Source: SIG636 sp045537905 | Lineage (GTDB): Bacteria; Bacillota; Clostridia; Oscillospirales; CAG-382 | Length of the DNA stretch: 64,000 nt | NCBI GenBank assembly: GCA_045537905.1 | Contig: JAZSQJ010000038.1 | Span: 12,518-76,517 of the forward strand | Reading direction: 5' to 3' | In this document: one piece after another, positions 44,731-52,753 of the stretch | How positions within the stretch are numbered: the first letter of the stretch is position 1 | Layout of the letters: each line of letters opens with the position of its first letter | Notes under the pieces: model-generated | What the model saw: only the letters and a program-made list of their open reading frames with translations | What the model was told of the DNA's origin: nothing | The model's database searches: none | Program-made: the position numbers and the translations under genes

Positions 44731-46215
44731 TTATGCGTTTTTAGCTATGGCAATATAATCGGCGGTGGTAATACGGTTATCGCTGTTGTAATCTGCCGCC
44801 CTTCTGTACACTCGGTCGGGCAGGGAGCTGTCGTCACCTGCAAGGTACACCTTAAGAGAGATAAGGTCAGCGGTGCTGGTCTTGCCGTCGCCGTTGGTGT
44901 CGCCCTTAACCTCTACGATATAGGTAGCGCCCGAAACGGTAACTTTACAGCCCGTGCCTACGTAAGCGGTGTCGGACAAAAGGGTGCCGTCTGCAGACTT
45001 TACGGTGGCACTGACGCCGGAAAGACCGTAATAGGTATCAACAACAGCGGCGGTAGTGTAGGCCTCGATGCCCGAAAGAATGGATGTATAGCGGTCAACC
45101 GTCCAGCCTGCCAGGTTAACGTAGCTTATGGAGTTTTTGTTTGCAAAGGTTTCAACAACGCCGTTGCCCTGGCCAAAGAGGGTAAGTCCCCCGCCCAGAC
45201 CGTTAAAGGCACCGTCCTCGATAGAGGAAACGCTGTTGCCTACTACGACGGTATCAACCTTCGTCCCGTTAAAGGCGCCTGCAGAAATGCTTTTTGCCTC
45301 GGCGGGGATAGAAGCGGTGCCGCTTACAAGGCACTTAACGTATACGCCGTCAGCTACGATACAGCCGTAGCCGCTTTTAACGGTAACGGAGCAGCTTGCA
45401 CTCTTTCCCTCAGCGCTGAGGGAAAGGCTTGCGGTGCCGTCGCCTATAGCCGTTACGGTGTTGCCTGTAACGCTTACAACGGCGGTGTTACTGCTGCTTA
45501 CGGTGTAGGTAGCGCTGCTTGCGGAGATATTAAGGGTGTAGGTAGCGCCCTTTTCCATATAAAGGCTTGTGGGTTTAAGGGAAACACTGCCCGTGTTGCC
45601 TACGCTTCCGTTGCCGTTGCCGAAATCGTAGTTATACTTTTCAAGGTCGTACTGCTCGATAACCTTGATAAGACAGTCGGTATAAATAGGATCTGCACAG
45701 TAGTTGTCATCAACAAGGAGCTTGCAGACAGACTTGTAATCGTAGTTACCGCGAATGTTTTCGTAGTTGGGGGATTTGTTAAACAAAGCGCTGTGGTCGT
45801 TAACGCTCTCCTGCCAGCTGGTGTAGGCACGCCAGAAGGAAAGGCTGTATTCCTTAACGTAAGCGTCGCCCTTTGTCGCCTTAAGGGATGCCCAGCTTGC
45901 GTAAAGCACCTTTTCGTTACGGTCGTAAACCATACCGCCCCAGGTGCTGTAGGCTCTTATGCCAAACAGGTTGTTAGCCTCCTTGGCAAGGGTGCTGGTG
46001 CCCCAGCCGCTTTCCCATATAGCCTGCGCCACAGAGACGGATGCAAGTATCTTGTTGTCACGCATATCGTTGGTACACATAGGACCAACCGTGTCAAGAA
46101 AATACTGCATCTCACTGGCAGTTGCGGCGCCTGCCGTCACGGTAGGCATCGCCGTCAACAGCGTGGCTACGGCGATAATAATCGCCAGCAGTAATGCTGT
46201 TCTCTTGGTTTTCAT
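44731..46215 (-). CDS. Secreted GH73 glucosaminidase with Big2-like, LRR-like and dockerin domains
   Basis: 494 residues from the ATG at 46215 (AAGGAAG upstream); an in-frame start 60 bases earlier overlaps the upstream gene. Signal peptide about 1-31. Residues about 34-190 are a GH73-type endo-beta-N-acetylglucosaminidase (AQAIWESGWGTS with likely catalytic Glu68, NLFGI, YDYKSVCKLL), which cuts peptidoglycan glycan strands. Then a Big2-like Ig domain (about 210-285), a short LRR_5-like stretch (ISAGAFNGTKVDTVVVG), a pre-dockerin domain with VGTGCKV, and a second-flavour dockerin (GDTNGDGKTSTADLISL and ADYNSDNRITTADYIAI). The dockerin suggests a secreted wall hydrolase held on a scaffold. Confidence 0.9.
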   Translation of the reverse strand: MKTKRTALLLAIIIAVATLLTAMPTVTAGAATASEMQYFLDTVGPMCTNDMRDNKILASVSVAQAIWESGWGTSTLAKEANNLFGIRAYSTWGGMVYDRNEKVLYASWASLKATKGDAYVKEYSLSFWRAYTSWQESVNDHSALFNKSPNYENIRGNYDYKSVCKLLVDDNYCADPIYTDCLIKVIEQYDLEKYNYDFGNGNGSVGNTGSVSLKPTSLYMEKGATYTLNISASSATYTVSSSNTAVVSVTGNTVTAIGDGTASLSLSAEGKSASCSVTVKSGYGCIVADGVYVKCLVSGTASIPAEAKSISAGAFNGTKVDTVVVGNSVSSIEDGAFNGLGGGLTLFGQGNGVVETFANKNSISYVNLAGWTVDRYTSILSGIEAYTTAAVVDTYYGLSGVSATVKSADGTLLSDTAYVGTGCKVTVSGATYIVEVKGDTNGDGKTSTADLISLKVYLAGDDSSLPDRVYRRAADYNSDNRITTADYIAIAKNA

Positions 46216-46243
46216 AATAAAAAGCTCTTCCTTTCTGTACTTA

Positions 46244-47008
46244 CTATGCGGGTACGGCAGGCGTGGGTAATGCAACCCTCAGGGTAAACCCGTCGTTCTC
46301 TCCGCTGCGATAGAAGGTGGTCTTACCCGCCTCCCTTGTTATAATAGCCCCGTAAAAGTAGTTTTCAATCAACTCAAGGGGAATATAATAATCGTCAGTA
46401 AAAATAATATTAGAGCTAAGTCTTACGGTAGAGCCGTTGATCTCCACGGCAGAGGAGTTTTTGAACAAAGACAGGCTTTGGTCTATATTATGGAAATACA
46501 GCGTAACCTGTTCCTTGTCCCCTGCTACGGTAAACTTGTAAAGCAGGGCAAGATCGGAGGCGGATACGTACTGAACACCGTCTATATTGGAGGCGGAGGC
46601 AGATATAGTCTCAATCGCCTTACCCTCGCTGTCGGTGATGACCAGCTTGTTTTCCAAGGCGCTGTCACCGCCTGTGTACAGGGAGTACACGAAAAGGGCG
46701 GTAAGCAGACAAAAGGCTACATATATAATAAGGCATAGGGAAAGACGGGCAAAAAAGGTCTCCTTCCTTTCACGGCGCAGTCTCTCCTGCATAGCTTTCC
46801 GCTTCCTTGCCGCGTCAATCTGTTCCTGAGTCGGCTTAGGCTTGGCGTTCTGCCCGTTTCCTTGTCTGTTTGGTATATCCTTGGGTCGCCTTACGCCGCC
46901 GCGCTGTGCCTCGGCAGGGCGTCTTCCTGTCGAAACGCTTCTTTTAGGGGCGACATTCTGTGCTTTTTGGGGTCTTAAACCCCTATTTGTATTATTTTCC
47001 GTGCTCAA
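46244..47008 (-). CDS. Membrane-anchored protein with copper-amine-oxidase-N-like domain
   Basis: 254 residues if the TTG at 47008 is the start. That choice is favoured because AGGTG sits 7 bases upstream and the -10 box (47032-47027) would put the transcript start near 47020, after the alternative GTG at 47023. The N-terminal 90 residues are basic and low-complexity, then one membrane span (about 88-112). The outer domain (VQYVSASDLALLYKFTV ... YYIPLELIENYF) resembles Cu_amine_oxidN1-type domains common on Firmicute surface proteins; it is not an enzyme. It precedes the GH73 gene by 28 bases and is probably in the same operon. Confidence 0.72.
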   Translation of the reverse strand: MSTENNTNRGLRPQKAQNVAPKRSVSTGRRPAEAQRGGVRRPKDIPNRQGNGQNAKPKPTQEQIDAARKRKAMQERLRRERKETFFARLSLCLIIYVAFCLLTALFVYSLYTGGDSALENKLVITDSEGKAIETISASASNIDGVQYVSASDLALLYKFTVAGDKEQVTLYFHNIDQSLSLFKNSSAVEINGSTVRLSSNIIFTDDYYIPLELIENYFYGAIITREAGKTTFYRSGENDGFTLRVALPTPAVPA

Positions 47009-47026
47009 AGCATAACACCTCACCCT

Positions 47027-47055
47027 ATTATACCATACAAAAACTCATTTGTGAA
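47027..47055 (-). promoter_or_regulatory. Promoter of the GH73 operon
   Basis: Minus strand: TTCACA (47055-47050), 17-nt spacer, TATAAT (47032-47027). Confidence 0.75.
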
Positions 47056-47159
47056 GTAAAAATTTAACTTTTTTTCAAAAAAATTATAATATGTAATTAT
47101 AAAGGGCAAAAACGGGGGCAACACTTGAGGTAGCAAAAACTCTTTTGGAGGTGCTTTAT

Positions 47160-49268
47160 ATGGAGGGGAAATTCACCGCCCAGGCAAGGCGTGCCATAAA
47201 CATAGCCTTTATGGAGGCTGCCCGTCTTGGCACCGGTTACGTAGGCACAGAGCATCTGCTTTTAGGCCTGGCGTCGGGGCAGGACAAAACAGCCGCTCTG
47301 CTGATAGACAGCGATCTGGACGCCGATACCCTTAGGGAGGAGCTGACGGAACGCAGGCGCGGAACGGTACAGCCACGGTACGGGGAGGATATGACGGCAA
47401 AGCTGAGACGGGTGCTGTTGAGAGGAGCAACTCTGGCAGGGGCGGAGGCTTCGGCAGACAGCCTGCATATACTATTTGCCCTGATGGCGGAGGACTGTGC
47501 GGGCAGACGCCTTGCCGAGGAGCTAGGCGACGCAGTGCACTTATACGAGGAAATGGAAAAGCTGATGTTGGAGGAGAAAATGCTGCAACGAAACAAAACA
47601 CCCCAGCGCAAACCCACACCCATCCTTGACAAAAACGGCAGCGACCTGACGGAGCGAGCCGTAAAGGGACTTCTTGACCCCGTAATAGGAAGGGAGCGTG
47701 AGGAGGAGCGTGTAATACAAATACTGTCAAGGCGTACCAAAAACAACCCCTGTCTTATCGGGGAGGCAGGCGTGGGGAAGACCGCCGTGGCAGAGTCCAT
47801 AGCACTGCGTATAGCTGAGGGCAGGGTCCCCGAGGGACTTAAGGACAAGCGGCTGGTGGTGCTGGACATAGCCTCTCTGGTGGCAGGCACTAAATACCGT
47901 GGGGAGTTTGAGGAGAAGCTACGCAGTATTATAGACGAGGTAAAGGAGGCGGGGGATATAATACTGTTTACCGACGAGCTGCACACCATAGTGGGGGCAG
48001 GTGCGGCAGAGGGTGCGGTAGACGCCTCCAACATACTGAAGCCCTACCTTGCCAGAGGAGAGCTGCAGCTTATGGGAGCCACCACCAAAAAGGAGTACAG
48101 AAAATATATAGAAAAGGACGGTGCCTTGGAAAGACGCTTCCAGACGGTGCTGCTGGAGGAGCCTGACAAGGCGGCTTGTCTCAGTATACTGCAGGGAATA
48201 AAGGGCAGATACGAAAGCTACCACGGCGTTGTAATACGGGACGAGGCTTTGGAAAAGGCTGTAGAGCTGGCGGATAAATATATAAGCGGCAGGTCCTTTC
48301 CCGATAAGGCGATAGACCTTATGGACGAGGCGGCGGCATACAAAAAGACGGGGGGAGGCACGGTGGTGGAGGGCACCGACGTAGAGACGGTGCTTAAGAC
48401 GGCGGCAGGCATCAGCCACTATAACAGCGCCGTGTCGGAGGAAGCCTTGGAGTCGGCAAGAAAACGTCTTTACGGCAGGGAGGCAGAGCTTGACAAAATA
48501 TGTGCCGTCCTTAACCGTTGCCGTTTTGGGTTTGGCAGTGGCGGCGCTCTTTGCTCCTTCCTTATAACGGGGGAGGCAGGCGTAGGTAAAACCGCCCTTG
48601 CCAAGGAAATGGCAAGGCTTATGTTCGGCAAGGACAGCGCTTTGCTTCATATGGATATGGCAAACTATGCCGAGCCCCACAGTCTGTCCCGTCTTATAGG
48701 CACCCGAGGGGGCGAGGAGGGAGAGCTTACGGAAAGGCTACGCCGCAACCAAAGCAACGTGCTGCTGTTTGACAACGCCCATAAGGCGTGCAGCGAGGTG
48801 CTGGCTGTAATAAAGGGCATACTGGAGGAGGGCAGCCTTACCGACGGAGAGGGGCAGAGAATAAGCTGTGCAGGGTCGGTCGTGGTGGTTACCGCCACCT
48901 CTGAGCATAGGGCGGCAGGCTTTGAAGGGGGCACGGCGGTAAGCCGACGCTTCGGTCGGATTGCGGCTCTGGTGGACGGAGAGATAAATCTGGCTCCCAT
49001 AGGAAGGGAGGCAAGGCAGGAGATGGTTCGTGACTGCGTGGCAGAGCTTAAGGCAAGCCTTTTGCCTATGGGCATAAGCCTTGCCGTAGACGAGGACTAT
49101 GCCCTCAGTCTGGCTGAGGAGTTTACCCATAAGGGCGGCGTAAAACGGAGGCTGTACAAGGAGGCGGCACCTTTGCTTACGGGGGATTTTGCAAAAAAGC
49201 AGGGGGAGGGGGTAATTTTTTTGCAAAATGGGGAGCAAAAATTAAAAATAAGTGCAAGAAACTGTTGA
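47160..49268 (+). CDS. ClpC/ClpA-like AAA+ protein with degenerate second ATPase domain
   Basis: 702 residues from the ATG at 47160 (GGAGGTG at 47147-47153). Double Clp_N domain (about 1-140; GTGYVGTEHLLLGLA). First ATPase domain is intact: GEAGVGKT (201-208), LFTDELHTIVGAGAAEGA, GATTKKEYRKYIEKDGALE. The second has a normal Walker A (471-478) but Walker B reads LLFDNAHKA (Asp538, Asn539 where Glu is expected), and the aromatic pore loop (GYVG in relatives) is replaced by TRGGEEGE. There is no long middle domain. An arginine-finger-like SRRFGRI remains. It may act as an unfoldase using only the first ring, or as a regulator of another Clp protein. TATAAT at 47085-47090 is a possible -10. Confidence 0.85.
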   Translation: MEGKFTAQARRAINIAFMEAARLGTGYVGTEHLLLGLASGQDKTAALLIDSDLDADTLREELTERRRGTVQPRYGEDMTAKLRRVLLRGATLAGAEASADSLHILFALMAEDCAGRRLAEELGDAVHLYEEMEKLMLEEKMLQRNKTPQRKPTPILDKNGSDLTERAVKGLLDPVIGREREEERVIQILSRRTKNNPCLIGEAGVGKTAVAESIALRIAEGRVPEGLKDKRLVVLDIASLVAGTKYRGEFEEKLRSIIDEVKEAGDIILFTDELHTIVGAGAAEGAVDASNILKPYLARGELQLMGATTKKEYRKYIEKDGALERRFQTVLLEEPDKAACLSILQGIKGRYESYHGVVIRDEALEKAVELADKYISGRSFPDKAIDLMDEAAAYKKTGGGTVVEGTDVETVLKTAAGISHYNSAVSEEALESARKRLYGREAELDKICAVLNRCRFGFGSGGALCSFLITGEAGVGKTALAKEMARLMFGKDSALLHMDMANYAEPHSLSRLIGTRGGEEGELTERLRRNQSNVLLFDNAHKACSEVLAVIKGILEEGSLTDGEGQRISCAGSVVVVTATSEHRAAGFEGGTAVSRRFGRIAALVDGEINLAPIGREARQEMVRDCVAELKASLLPMGISLAVDEDYALSLAEEFTHKGGVKRRLYKEAAPLLTGDFAKKQGEGVIFLQNGEQKLKISARNC

Positions 49269-49293
49269 CAAAAGGGAATTAATACTGTATAAT
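49265..49293 (+). promoter_or_regulatory. Promoter of the ylxM-ffh-rpsP-trmD operon
   Basis: TTGACA (49265-49270), 17-nt spacer, TATAAT (49288-49293); the -35 overlaps the stop codon of the Clp gene. Confidence 0.85.
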
Positions 49294-49296
49294 ATC

Positions 49297-49330
49297 GACC
49301 TGTAAAGCGTTTTACTTTACAGGTCGTTTT
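49297..49330 (+). terminator. Hairpin at the transcript start of the ffh operon
   Basis: GACCTGTAAAG (49297-49307) pairs with CTTTACAGGTC (49315-49325), followed by GTTTTG. It may terminate the Clp gene transcript. It also lies at the predicted 5' end of the next transcript, where it could stabilise or regulate the leader. Confidence 0.6.
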
Positions 49331-49359
49331 GTTGTAAGGCTTGAAAGCGAGGTAGCGGT

Positions 49360-49686
49360 GTGGAAGATAAAAGAGTGCAGATTTCGGCACTGTTTGACCT
49401 TTACGGTGCCGCCCTTTCCGAAAGACAGCGTGACGTATTGCAGCTGTATTATAACGACGATTTATCGCTGGCGGAGATAGCGGAGGACACGGGCATAACC
49501 AGGCAGGGCGTTCGTGACGCTATCAAGAAGGCAGAAAAGGAGCTGGCGGATTTTGAGGAGCGTTTAGGCTTTCTTAAAAAAACGGAGAGACTGCGTGGCA
49601 AGGCGGAGGAGCTGGCTGCGGCAGTGGAGCCTATGGGCGACACGGCGCTGGCAAGCCTTGTGCAAGCGTTGTTAAGTGAGATATAA
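49360..49686 (+). CDS. ylxM: YlxM-family putative helix-turn-helix protein
   Basis: 108 residues, GTG start with GAGGT at 49349-49353. Sequence shows the sigma-70 region 4-like HTH of the UPF0122/YlxM family (LSERQRDVLQLYYNDDLSLA and EIAEDTGITRQGVRDAIKKA). Members are encoded next to ffh and are thought to modulate the signal recognition particle; here ffh follows by 14 bases. Confidence 0.92.
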   Translation: MEDKRVQISALFDLYGAALSERQRDVLQLYYNDDLSLAEIAEDTGITRQGVRDAIKKAEKELADFEERLGFLKKTERLRGKAEELAAAVEPMGDTALASLVQALLSEI

Positions 49687-49700
49687 CGGGGGTATAAAAA

Positions 49701-51032
49701 ATGTTTCAAAGCCTTACGGATAAACTATCTCAGGCATTTAAGAAGTTTCGTAACAAGGGCAAGCTGACCGAGGCTGACGTTAAGCTCGGTATGCGAGAGA
49801 TAAAGCTGGCGCTTCTGGAAGCGGACGTAAACTTTAAGGTAGTTAAGGAGTTTATAGCCAAGGCGACCGAGCGTGCGGTAGGCAGTGATGTGCTTGAAAG
49901 TCTTATGCCCGAGCAGCAGATAGTAAAAATAGTAAACGAGGAGCTTGTTGCACTGATGGGCTCCACTAACTCCAGGCTGGAGATAGCGTCAAAGCCTCCA
50001 ACGATAGTGTTGATGTGCGGCTTGCAGGGCAGCGGTAAAACCACCCACAGCGGCAAGCTGGCTTTGATGTACAAAAAGCAGGGCAAAAGTCCCTTGCTTG
50101 TTGCCTGCGACATCTACCGTCCTGCGGCTATCAAGCAGCTGCAGGTAGTAGGCGAAAAGGCAGGGGTTAAGGTTTACGAAAAGGGCACCCAAAGTCCTGT
50201 AAAAACAGTAAAAGAGGCTATAGCCTATGCCTACGAGTACGGTCACGATATGATTATCGTGGATACCGCAGGCCGTTTGCATATAGACGAGGAGCTGATG
50301 GAGGAGCTTCGCCTGGTTAAGGAGGCGGCAAATCCTACGGAGACCCTGCTTGTTGTTGACGCAATGACGGGTCAGGACGCCGTTAACGTGGCAAAGAGCT
50401 TCAACGATTTGCTTGACATTACGGGCGTTATCCTCACAAAGCTTGACGGTGATACCCGCGGCGGTGCGGCGTTATCCGTTCGTCACGTAACGGGTAAGCC
50501 CATTAAGTTTATCGGTACGGGTGAAAAGCTTGATAATCTGGAGCCTTTTTATCCCGACCGTATGGCGTCCCGTATCCTTGGTATGGGCGACGTGCTTTCC
50601 CTTATCGAAAAGGCGCAAAGCGCCTACGACGATAAGAAGGCGGAGGAGCTGGAGAGGAAGTTCAGACAGTCCACCTTTACTTTGGAGGATTATCTGGAGC
50701 AGTTCGGTCAGCTACGCAATATGGGCTCTCTTGAGCAGATAATGGCGATGATACCCGGTGTAAACACCTCTAAGCTTAAGGACGCCAAGATAGACGAAAA
50801 GGTTATGTCCCATATGGAGGCAATCATTTTGTCCATGACCCCCTATGAGCGTAACCATCCCGAGGTGCTTAACTTCTCCCGCAAGAAGCGCATTGCCGCA
50901 GGCAGCGGCAGGACCGTGGAGGAGGTAAACAGACTGCTTAAGCAGTTTGAACAGACCAAGGACATTATGAAGCGCTTCACTAAAAAAGGCAAGAAGGGAA
51001 AAATGAGACTCCCCTTTGGCATAAAACCATAA
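49701..51032 (+). CDS. ffh: Signal recognition particle protein Ffh
   Basis: 443 residues. GTPase and RNA-binding subunit of the signal recognition particle, targeting membrane proteins to the translocon. N domain (about 1-95), G domain with GLQGSGKTTHSGKL, DTAGRLHIDEEL, TKLDGDTRGG and GTGEKLDNLEPF, then the methionine-rich M domain with MIPG, RI-AAGSG-like KRIAAGSGRTVEEV, and the C-terminal tail GKMRLPFG. Full length, AACGGGGGT upstream. Confidence 0.97.
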   Translation: MFQSLTDKLSQAFKKFRNKGKLTEADVKLGMREIKLALLEADVNFKVVKEFIAKATERAVGSDVLESLMPEQQIVKIVNEELVALMGSTNSRLEIASKPPTIVLMCGLQGSGKTTHSGKLALMYKKQGKSPLLVACDIYRPAAIKQLQVVGEKAGVKVYEKGTQSPVKTVKEAIAYAYEYGHDMIIVDTAGRLHIDEELMEELRLVKEAANPTETLLVVDAMTGQDAVNVAKSFNDLLDITGVILTKLDGDTRGGAALSVRHVTGKPIKFIGTGEKLDNLEPFYPDRMASRILGMGDVLSLIEKAQSAYDDKKAEELERKFRQSTFTLEDYLEQFGQLRNMGSLEQIMAMIPGVNTSKLKDAKIDEKVMSHMEAIILSMTPYERNHPEVLNFSRKKRIAAGSGRTVEEVNRLLKQFEQTKDIMKRFTKKGKKGKMRLPFGIKP

Positions 51033-51064
51033 TTTTAATTTATATTTTTTGGAGGAACAAGAAA

Positions 51065-51307
51065 ATGGCTGTTAAGATCAGACTTAAGAGAATGGGCGCA
51101 AAGAAGGCACCTTTTTACAGAGTAGTAGTTGCTGACTCCCGTTATCCCAGAGACGGTAGATTTATCGAGGAAATCGGTTACTACAATCCTATGAAGGAGC
51201 CTGCTGAGATCGTAATCGACAACGAAAAGGCAAAGAAGTGGATATCCAACGGCGCACAGCCTACCGATACCGTTAGAAGCTTGCTCAAGAAGAACGGCGC
51301 TATATAA
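51065..51307 (+). CDS. rpsP: 30S ribosomal protein S16
   Basis: 80 residues, full length, strong GGAGGAA site. Signature N-terminus MAVKIRLKRMGAKKAPFYRV and DGRFIEEIGYYNP. Follows ffh by 32 bases, as in many Firmicutes. Confidence 0.98.
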   Translation: MAVKIRLKRMGAKKAPFYRVVVADSRYPRDGRFIEEIGYYNPMKEPAEIVIDNEKAKKWISNGAQPTDTVRSLLKKNGAI

Positions 51308-51323
51308 ATAAAGGAGCTATCTG

Positions 51324-51554
51324 ATGAAGCAAACTTTGGTTGACATAGCAAAGGCGATAGTTGACGAGCCTGAGGCAGTTTCCGTTTCCGAGAAGGTAAG
51401 CGGCGACACCCACGTGCTGGAGCTTAGCGTAGCAAAGGGCGATATGGGTAAGGTTATCGGCAGACAGGGCAAAATCGCTAAATGCATACGTGTTGTTATG
51501 CGTGCCGCTGCGGCAAAGCAGAACAAGCGTGTAATTGTTGATATAGTTTCGTAA
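51324..51554 (+). CDS. khpA: KH-domain RNA-binding protein (KhpA/YlqC)
   Basis: 76 residues. Single KH domain with the GxxG loop in KVIGRQGKIAKCIRVVMRAA. In Gram-positive bacteria KhpA pairs with KhpB/EloR to bind small RNAs and influence cell elongation. AAAGGAG site 8 bases upstream; sits between rpsP and rimM as usual. Confidence 0.94.
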   Translation: MKQTLVDIAKAIVDEPEAVSVSEKVSGDTHVLELSVAKGDMGKVIGRQGKIAKCIRVVMRAAAAKQNKRVIVDIVS

Positions 51555-51558
51555 GCCT

Positions 51559-52053
51559 ATGAAAAAGTATCTGGAGGCAGGTCTGCTTGGCGCACCCCGC
51601 GGTATAAAGGGTGAGCTTAAGTTTACCTGTTGGTGCGACAGTCCCGAGTTTTTGAAGACTGTTAAGCGTTTTTACTTTGACGAAAAGGGCGAGAAAAGCC
51701 TGGCGGTAAAAATGTACTATCCCTCTATCCCCTCCGTGGTGTTTGAGGGCAGGGAGGACAGACAGAGCGCCGCTTTGCTTACGGGTAAGACCTTGTGGTT
51801 TGACAGGGATGAGATAGTACTGCCCGAGGGCGTGTATTTCAACGACGACCTTATAGGACTGCCTGTTTTCGATGCAGACAGCGGTGCCCAGCTTGGTGTG
51901 CTTGCCTCTATAGAGGAGGGTGCCCGCAGCTTTTTGTACCGTATCGAGGGCGAAACTAATTATCTTGTACCCGCTGTGGACGCGTTTATTATAAGCCGCG
52001 ACCTGCAGAAGGGTATAACTGTAAGACTTATTGAAGGGATGGAAGTAAGCTGA
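51559..52053 (+). CDS. rimM: 16S rRNA processing protein RimM
   Basis: 164 residues. N-terminal RimM barrel (GLLGAPRGIKGELKF) and C-terminal PRC barrel (LIGLPVFDADSGAQLGVL ... YLVPAVDAFI). Assists maturation of the 30S head together with S19. Begins 4 bases after khpA, and trmD starts 1 base after its stop. Confidence 0.95.
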   Translation: MKKYLEAGLLGAPRGIKGELKFTCWCDSPEFLKTVKRFYFDEKGEKSLAVKMYYPSIPSVVFEGREDRQSAALLTGKTLWFDRDEIVLPEGVYFNDDLIGLPVFDADSGAQLGVLASIEEGARSFLYRIEGETNYLVPAVDAFIISRDLQKGITVRLIEGMEVS

Positions 52054-52054
52054 T

Positions 52055-52753
52055 ATGCGTTTTGAGGTGCTTACACTTTTTCCCGAAATGCTTACAGGCG
52101 TATTTGAAGCAAGTATAATCGGACGTGCAAGTCAGGCGGGGCTAATCAGCGTCGCCTGTACTGATATACGCTCCTATACCAAGGACAAGCACCGCCGTGT
52201 GGACGATACTCCCTACGGCGGCGGCTACGGTATGGTAATGCAGTGCCAGCCTGTGGTAGACTGCATCCGTGACGTAAAGTCAAGGCTTGAGGGCAGCACC
52301 CGTGTGGTATATATGTCTCCTCAGGGCAGGCTGTTTGACAACAAGGTGGTAAGGGAGCTGAGGCAGTACGATAACCTGGTACTGCTTTGCGGTCATTACG
52401 AGGGTATTGACGAGCGTATAATCGAGCTTGAGGTAGATGAGGAGCTTTCCGTGGGCAACTACGTCCTTACGGGGGGCGAGCTTGCCGCCGCCATAGTGGT
52501 GGACGCAGTTTCACGCACGGTGGAGGGCGTACTGCCTGATAGCGAATGTTTTGAGGATGAAAGCCTTGAGGGGGGTCTGCTGGAGTACCCTCAGTACACA
52601 CGCCCCCGTGTGTTTGAAGGACTGGAGGTACCGCCTGTGCTTCTTGGCGGCAACCATGCGGAAATTGATAAATGGCGTAAGGAGCGTTCCCTGGAGCGTA
52701 CCCTTGCCAAGCGTCCCGATCTTTTGAAAAAGGATACGGATAATGAGGAATAA
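52055..52753 (+). CDS. trmD: tRNA (guanine-N1)-methyltransferase TrmD
   Basis: 232 residues. Makes m1G37 in tRNAs from S-adenosylmethionine using a SPOUT trefoil-knot fold. Signatures: DDTPYGGGYGMVM, YMSPQGRLFDN, LLCGHYEGIDERI, and ELSVGNYVLTGGELAAA. The 3' end overlaps the next gene by 11 bases. Confidence 0.97.
   Translation: MRFEVLTLFPEMLTGVFEASIIGRASQAGLISVACTDIRSYTKDKHRRVDDTPYGGGYGMVMQCQPVVDCIRDVKSRLEGSTRVVYMSPQGRLFDNKVVRELRQYDNLVLLCGHYEGIDERIIELEVDEELSVGNYVLTGGELAAAIVVDAVSRTVEGVLPDSECFEDESLEGGLLEYPQYTRPRVFEGLEVPPVLLGGNHAEIDKWRKERSLERTLAKRPDLLKKDTDNEE

Noticed and set aside
44725..46194. 489-codon open frame on the plus strand
   Set aside because: It is the shadow of the GH73-dockerin gene; its repetitive Ala/Gly/Val composition reflects the opposite strand.
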